35,277 nt of DNA from Desulfococcaceae bacterium HSG8 (GTDB taxonomy: Bacteria > Desulfobacterota > Desulfobacteria > Desulfobacterales > 4be13), in assembly GCA_030378015.1 (NCBI GenBank), contig JAUCGG010000022.1, forward strand, positions 1 to 35,277, read 5' to 3'. The notes beneath the pieces were generated by a model that searched no databases, was not told the origin of the DNA, and was given only the letters and a program-made list of their open reading frames with translations. Each line of letters opens with the position of its first letter. Position 1 is the stretch's first letter. Positions 31,649-35,277 of the stretch are shown here, piece by piece. The position numbers and the translations under genes were made by a program.

Positions 31649-33865
31649 TTAATCCCTCAGCCCTGCCACATCCTGCAAGATATAAATCGCCTCTTCCAAT
31701 CCGATTTTCCCATCCCCGCTGACACCCGCATCAAAGGTAACGCCGGTTCCGCTAATTCCCGCACAGACCTGAAGCGCAAGAACAACCCCCCTGAGACCGA
31801 GGCTTGTCAGATCGCTGATGCCAACCATAACTAAAGGCACTGTCAGGGTGTCCGGATCATCGGAAGGTATCTCAAGCAGCGCATTTTTTTCACCTTCGGA
31901 TGCGGGGCTTCCTTTCACATCAAATGTACAGGTTTCTGACGGGGCAATGGTCAGGCCGGAACAGGCATCATTCTCTATTTCGAATCCAGAAGTATCTGTT
32001 CCTGTGATTGAAAGCATACCGATTTCAAGGGACACGTTTCCCGAATTCCCGATGGTGAGGGTTTCGCTCTCTGATGAACCGACCATGATTTTTCCGAAAG
32101 ATAAAGATTCACGCGAGACAGAGATGACTGGCGACAGCGTGGTCACAGCTATCAGAGAATCGCTGAGTCTGTCCATTTCAATCGCGGCGATTCCTCTTGT
32201 GGCTTCCCAGAAGTTGTAGAAAGAATCACTGCTGTCATCCCCTTCCCGGGAGAACCATTCCACATCCTCATCAACCTCAGCCCATTCCTGCTCGGTCAGG
32301 GGTGTCGGTGTCATCGCCACTGCAAGCCCTTTGAAGCGTTTCTGAGAATCCTCCGAGGAAGGTGTGCGCTCTCCGTGTTCTTGGATAATGTCGTCCATTG
32401 TGTAGGTGAGAAAGCTGTCCGCACTGAATTTTCCGTACTCCACCCACTCCGGATTGACAGCGACCTGAAGCGGTTGTACCTGGGATTTGTCAATCATTCC
32501 CATGAGATAGAGTTCAATATCGCTGTATGGGATTGAATTGCCGCCATTGGCAAACTCTCCGAAACCGGATGAGTTTGCCTTGCCGTTGTTTGCCTGATAA
32601 ACACCGTTTCCGAGATGAATCAGTGTGTCAGGAGCAAATCCGCCAAGCTGGCCTCCCCCGCTTGAGAACCCCCAGTGACTCTGCATACTGGTTTCCACGA
32701 TACTGTTCGCCCATGTATGAAGCAGTTCATGCAGGCTTGGGCCGTTGTCCAGTCCTGTTCTGTAAGGCATGTGAATGATGCTCCGCAGACTGCCTGAGGA
32801 GCCGCCGGGTTCTGTATAGTCGTACAGCGAGTATCCGATGCCTTCCACATCGTTTCTGACCGTAATGCATCTGCCATGGTAATCCAGTCCGTCCGGAAGC
32901 TCCTCATTGTTGGAAATCAGGAAGATAAAATCGAAATCATCTTTGAAACGGGTGTACAGAAATTTGCTGATTTTTCTTCTTTTTGTATCATCGCTGAAAG
33001 CACCGTTGTTCCAGTCTTCAAATTCCTGTGAAGGCATGAGCAGTTCTGCGACTCTTCCGGTGTGATAAATTTCAAAAATATAATCAGCATCGGGATCAGA
33101 CAGGTCTGCGATGTAATCCTGACTGTTTTGAGCTGAAGCGCAATTGCTGTATGACAGAATTTCTGGGCTGAATGTATAGCCTATTTTGTAAGGCTTTACC
33201 GTACCGCTCCACCCGGAAATCACATCATATTCATAATGCCCGCTGCTGTCGGTGCGTGCCAGACCGCCGCTGAAACTGAGCATTACGTCGGGAATTCCGC
33301 TCTCCTGGGAATCCCTGACATATCCGGATATATTAACAGTGAGACAATCAGCCCCTGCAATGTTCTGGAGCCGAGAATAGAATTCATCGGGAGTCTGAGA
33401 GCCGGTGCTTCTGTCCAAGTAGTTGTCACTGTCATCAGGATCAATGCAGCAGATCAGGGGCAGATAAAATGTTTCCAACCCGCTGCTGTAAGCATAGTGG
33501 TCCGTGCCTGAGTCAATATCATGGAACCAGGGGATAAAATTCTGTTCTATCAGGCATTTGATCTTAGGCGAATTGGTTTCGCACAAGGTGTTGCGTGTGT
33601 ATGTGGCTGTACTACGTTCGGCCACAAGCAGAATCTTCTTTCCCTGTGCCTTTGCCAGAGATACTGCATCCTCTTTTGATGTCTGCCAGACCAGGGAAGA
33701 ATTCCTGTGGGGCAGCCTGTGACTTCTGGCAGAGCTGTCAGGCTCTCTTGTCATGTGGCTTAATCCGTCAGCATTCGCCGATCCGCTGAGAACAAAGCCC
33801 GTTACGAGTATTACGACTGCCAGCAAGACAGTTCTTCCATTTGAAAACATTTTTGATTCTCCCAT
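31649..33865 (-). CDS. Secreted multidomain protein: thioredoxin-like, HExxH metallopeptidase-like, choice-of-anchor D and dockerin-like
   Basis: About 738 residues. ATG at 33865 follows GGAGGTTCGG; an upstream ATG at 33922 lacks a ribosome site. Signal peptide about 7-32 (RTVLLAVVILVTGFVLSGSA). Residues ~58-170 resemble a thioredoxin-like/DUF255 fold (EDAVSLAKAQGKKILLVAE) without a CxxC at the usual place. A carboxypeptidase-regulatory-like beta domain follows (~175-235, ISGYVRDSQESGIPDVMLSF). A central domain carries HELLH (379-383) in SLHELLHTWAN, a zinc-metalloprotease signature. Then a choice-of-anchor D type beta domain (~575-680, LSFGKIMVGSSESETLTIGN) and a C-terminal dockerin-like EF-hand module (DLTSLGLRGVVLALQV, GDGKIGLEEAIYILQDVAG). 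Likely exported and calcium-binding; the peptidase substrate is unknown. It has its own terminator. Confidence 0.8.
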   Translation of the reverse strand: MGESKMFSNGRTVLLAVVILVTGFVLSGSANADGLSHMTREPDSSARSHRLPHRNSSLVWQTSKEDAVSLAKAQGKKILLVAERSTATYTRNTLCETNSPKIKCLIEQNFIPWFHDIDSGTDHYAYSSGLETFYLPLICCIDPDDSDNYLDRSTGSQTPDEFYSRLQNIAGADCLTVNISGYVRDSQESGIPDVMLSFSGGLARTDSSGHYEYDVISGWSGTVKPYKIGYTFSPEILSYSNCASAQNSQDYIADLSDPDADYIFEIYHTGRVAELLMPSQEFEDWNNGAFSDDTKRRKISKFLYTRFKDDFDFIFLISNNEELPDGLDYHGRCITVRNDVEGIGYSLYDYTEPGGSSGSLRSIIHMPYRTGLDNGPSLHELLHTWANSIVETSMQSHWGFSSGGGQLGGFAPDTLIHLGNGVYQANNGKANSSGFGEFANGGNSIPYSDIELYLMGMIDKSQVQPLQVAVNPEWVEYGKFSADSFLTYTMDDIIQEHGERTPSSEDSQKRFKGLAVAMTPTPLTEQEWAEVDEDVEWFSREGDDSSDSFYNFWEATRGIAAIEMDRLSDSLIAVTTLSPVISVSRESLSFGKIMVGSSESETLTIGNSGNVSLEIGMLSITGTDTSGFEIENDACSGLTIAPSETCTFDVKGSPASEGEKNALLEIPSDDPDTLTVPLVMVGISDLTSLGLRGVVLALQVCAGISGTGVTFDAGVSGDGKIGLEEAIYILQDVAGLRD

Positions 33866-33982
33866 CCGAACCTCCGTACCTCCGTAAGTTAATGATTTTC
33901 GTCTTCTGTATTCAGGAAACATTCCCTGGGAATTTGCAGCATCTGAAATTCGTATCCGGTTAGGGAATTCCGAAAAAATAAA

Positions 33983-34273
33983 CTACCCGGGCAAAGGCTC
34001 AATAATAACATCCCATTTGGGTAGCGAATCTGAACGTCCGATTCTGCTTTCGCAGGGTTTCATTTCTTTTTTTGTCAGACGGATTCCCTTTCCATATATT
34101 TTTTCCCACAAATGAACAACAGGTTTTATGCCTTTCCACGTCATCGTAGCCGCCCGGCTGAGTACTTTGTCAACAGAATCAGGTATCTCTCCGTTCCGGT
34201 GTTCTTCCGGTACTCCCCTATATTTACTGTGGCAGGGAGGATAATAAACCGGACGGATTCTCAGTCCGCTTTT
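33983..34273 (-). pseudogene. ISAzo13-like transposase, C-terminal relic
   Basis: From about 34273 the minus strand reads KSGLRIRPVYYPPCHSKY, then GIKPVVHLWEKIYGKGIRLT and LPKWDVIIEP. These correspond to the end of ISAzo13/Rhodopirellula-type transposases (YPPxxSKxNPIEH, TGLxVxVxLxxxVYxTG, LPxWNYxI). The catalytic core is missing and the NPIEH region is distorted (RGVPEEHR), so it is a degenerate fragment. No start with a ribosome site is seen and no inverted repeats were recognised. The family match is from memory of conserved motifs and is moderate. Confidence 0.55.
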
Positions 34274-34327
34274 ATCTTCCAAGATGAGGCATCCTTCACA
34301 GATGCTGAAACAGTTTGCACTTTTTCT

Positions 34328-34441
34328 GAACGATTTGCAAAATCGTTCTACAGTAAACTGAAAAATAAAGGATGCCAACTTGTTTAAAACAATTTGAAAA
34401 ATTGTTCTACATTAAATTGTAAAGTGACAAATGAAGGATGC
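34328..34441. repeat. Two related hairpin repeats beside the transposase relic
   Basis: GAACGATTTGCAAAATCGTTC plus TACAGTAAACTG... and ACAATTTGAAAAATTGT plus TCTACATTAAATTG..., each followed by AAGGATGCC. They resemble the GCACGATTTGAAAAATCGTGC hairpin of the 20683-21470 array. Confidence 0.7.
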
Positions 34442-34446
34442 CCAAG

Positions 34447-34581
34447 ATGAATATCATAATTTTTGAAAAACGGGCAGATTATTTTTTCGGAAATCCCTTA
34501 CCAGAACTCAGACAGTTTGCCCCCGCAACTCGATCCAGCGCCGGTACATCCATAGCAGTGTTCACCGATGACAACCGATGA
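34447..34581 (+). CDS. Short open frame (44 aa), possible gene relic
   Basis: It encodes MNIIIFEKRADYFFGNPLPE, then LRQFAPATRSSAG, ending at TGA. The first residues weakly recall the start of RsmE-type 16S rRNA methyltransferases (MNIILFE...), but nothing after that supports the match. The ribosome site is poor, and repeats follow. It may be the stump of a gene truncated by repeat expansion, or chance. Bases 34582-34688 hold only a half-copy of the CGGAGTGCAAAGCTTGCTTTG repeat (34630-34652). Confidence 0.2.
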   Translation: MNIIIFEKRADYFFGNPLPELRQFAPATRSSAGTSIAVFTDDNR

Positions 34582-34688
34582 CAATGGCTCTCTACAACTG
34601 AACTCGGATTTCCATCCGGGTTCAGACAACCGGAGTGCAAAGCTTGCTTTGCGAGTATTCGGTTCTGAGCTTCGTTCCGGCCGCGTTC

Positions 34689-35277
34689 ATATTGTCTGAT
34701 TTTCAGGATTAAAAGATAAACAGGATTTACAAGTGGTTATCTTAATTCTGAAAATCCGAGTTCAGACAAATGGCTGAAACGGCCCGAAGGATTACGACAG
34801 ACAAGCTGACTTCGACAGTCAGCGGGGAGCGTAGGAAACTTTGCCACATTGCCTGAACTCGGATTATCATGATTAAAGGATAAACAGGATTTACAGGTGG
34901 TTATCTTGTCAATCCTTTAATCCTGAAAATCGTGATTCAGACAAATGGCTGAAACGGCCCGAAGGATTACGACAGACAAGCTGACTTCGACAGTCAGCGG
35001 GGAGCGTAGGAAACTTTGCCACATTGTCTGAACTCGGATTTTCAGGATTATCAGGATTAAAGGATAAACAGAATTTACAAGTGGTTATCTTGTCAATCCT
35101 TTAATCCTGAAAATCGTGGATTACGACAGACAAGCTGACTTCGACAGGCTCAGTCAGCGGGGAGCGTAGGAAACTTTGCCACATTGTCTGAACTCGGATT
35201 TTCAGGATTATCAGGATTAAAGGATAAACAGAATTTACAAGTGGTTATCTTGTCAATCCTTTAATCCTGAAAATCGT
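34689..35277 (+). repeat. Tandem array of ~160-175-bp units running off the window end
   Basis: GAACTCGGATT recurs at 34855, 35030 and 35190. Each unit has a long hairpin (GATTTTCAGGATTA...AAAGGAT with ATCCTTTAATCCTGAAAATC), then, after ATTACGACAGACAAG, a small hairpin CTGACT TCGAC AGTCAG, then GGGGAGCGTAGGAAACTTTG. The unit starting at 35030 lacks the CAAATGGCTGAAACGGCCC part and has an extra GGCTC in the small hairpin. No coding potential. Confidence 0.88.

Overview
The window looks like part of a large, repeat-saturated genome of a deltaproteobacterial / Desulfobacterota type, possibly a Desulfonema-like sulfate reducer. The basis is indirect: gene style (secreted proteins with FGE-sulfatase, BACON, dockerin-like and choice-of-anchor modules; a PrsT-like TPR lipoprotein with an OPX exporter; archease; Mpl) and the very high load of palindromic dispersed repeats. 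No rRNA or tRNA gene is visible to confirm taxonomy.

Layout. 1-2147 is a complete insertion sequence with 20-bp terminal inverted repeats. It has landed inside the Walker A motif of an AAA ATPase gene. The rest of that ATPase (to 3130) and its overlapping DUF4276 partner (3124-3716, frameshifted) form a broken two-gene module of the OLD/TOPRIM defence type. Archease (3736-4149) and a 5'-clipped DUF2442 gene (4503-4742) follow, separated by a large palindrome. 4886-8908 encodes a 1340-residue secreted protein: two N-terminal repeats, a gingipain-like C25 fold whose catalytic Cys position is Tyr, BACON, a bacterial repeat, PKD, and a C-terminal FGE/C-type-lectin-fold domain. The last ~115 bases of that domain look like the variable region of a diversity-generating retroelement (DGR), followed by a stem-loop. 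No reverse transcriptase or template repeat lies in the window. 9434-10091 is a decayed antitoxin/PIN-toxin pair carrying a perfect 95-bp tandem duplication.

10142-14346 is a co-directional metabolic group: methylmalonate-semialdehyde dehydrogenase, a small ferritin-like protein, an AGXT2-like class III aminotransferase and a small unknown protein. Together the two enzymes could turn beta-aminoisobutyrate or beta-alanine into propionyl-CoA or acetyl-CoA. After 1.4 kb of repeats, 15793-20582 holds the start of an exopolysaccharide locus (TPR lipoprotein, OPX/Wza-type protein, outer-membrane barrel). Six tandem ~90-bp hairpin units sit between the last two genes. A 114-bp tandem array interrupted by a 199-bp MITE with a 9-bp target duplication precedes mpl (21499-22920).

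On the minus strand, a chemoreceptor and a DinG-like helicase form an operon (27299-23219), with a PD-(D/E)XK relic beyond it. A response regulator/histidine kinase pair (28201-30881, plus strand) is bracketed by inverted arrays of a ~91-bp hairpin repeat. The window ends with a large secreted HExxH protein (33865-31649, minus), an ISAzo13-like transposase relic and a ~170-bp tandem repeat array running off the end.

Overall theme: mobile and palindromic repeats have broken defence and toxin-antitoxin genes, supplied start or stop codons to others, and colonised the leader and intercistronic regions of the regulatory and surface-polysaccharide operons. The most promising system is the DGR-type target gene and its downstream stem-loop.
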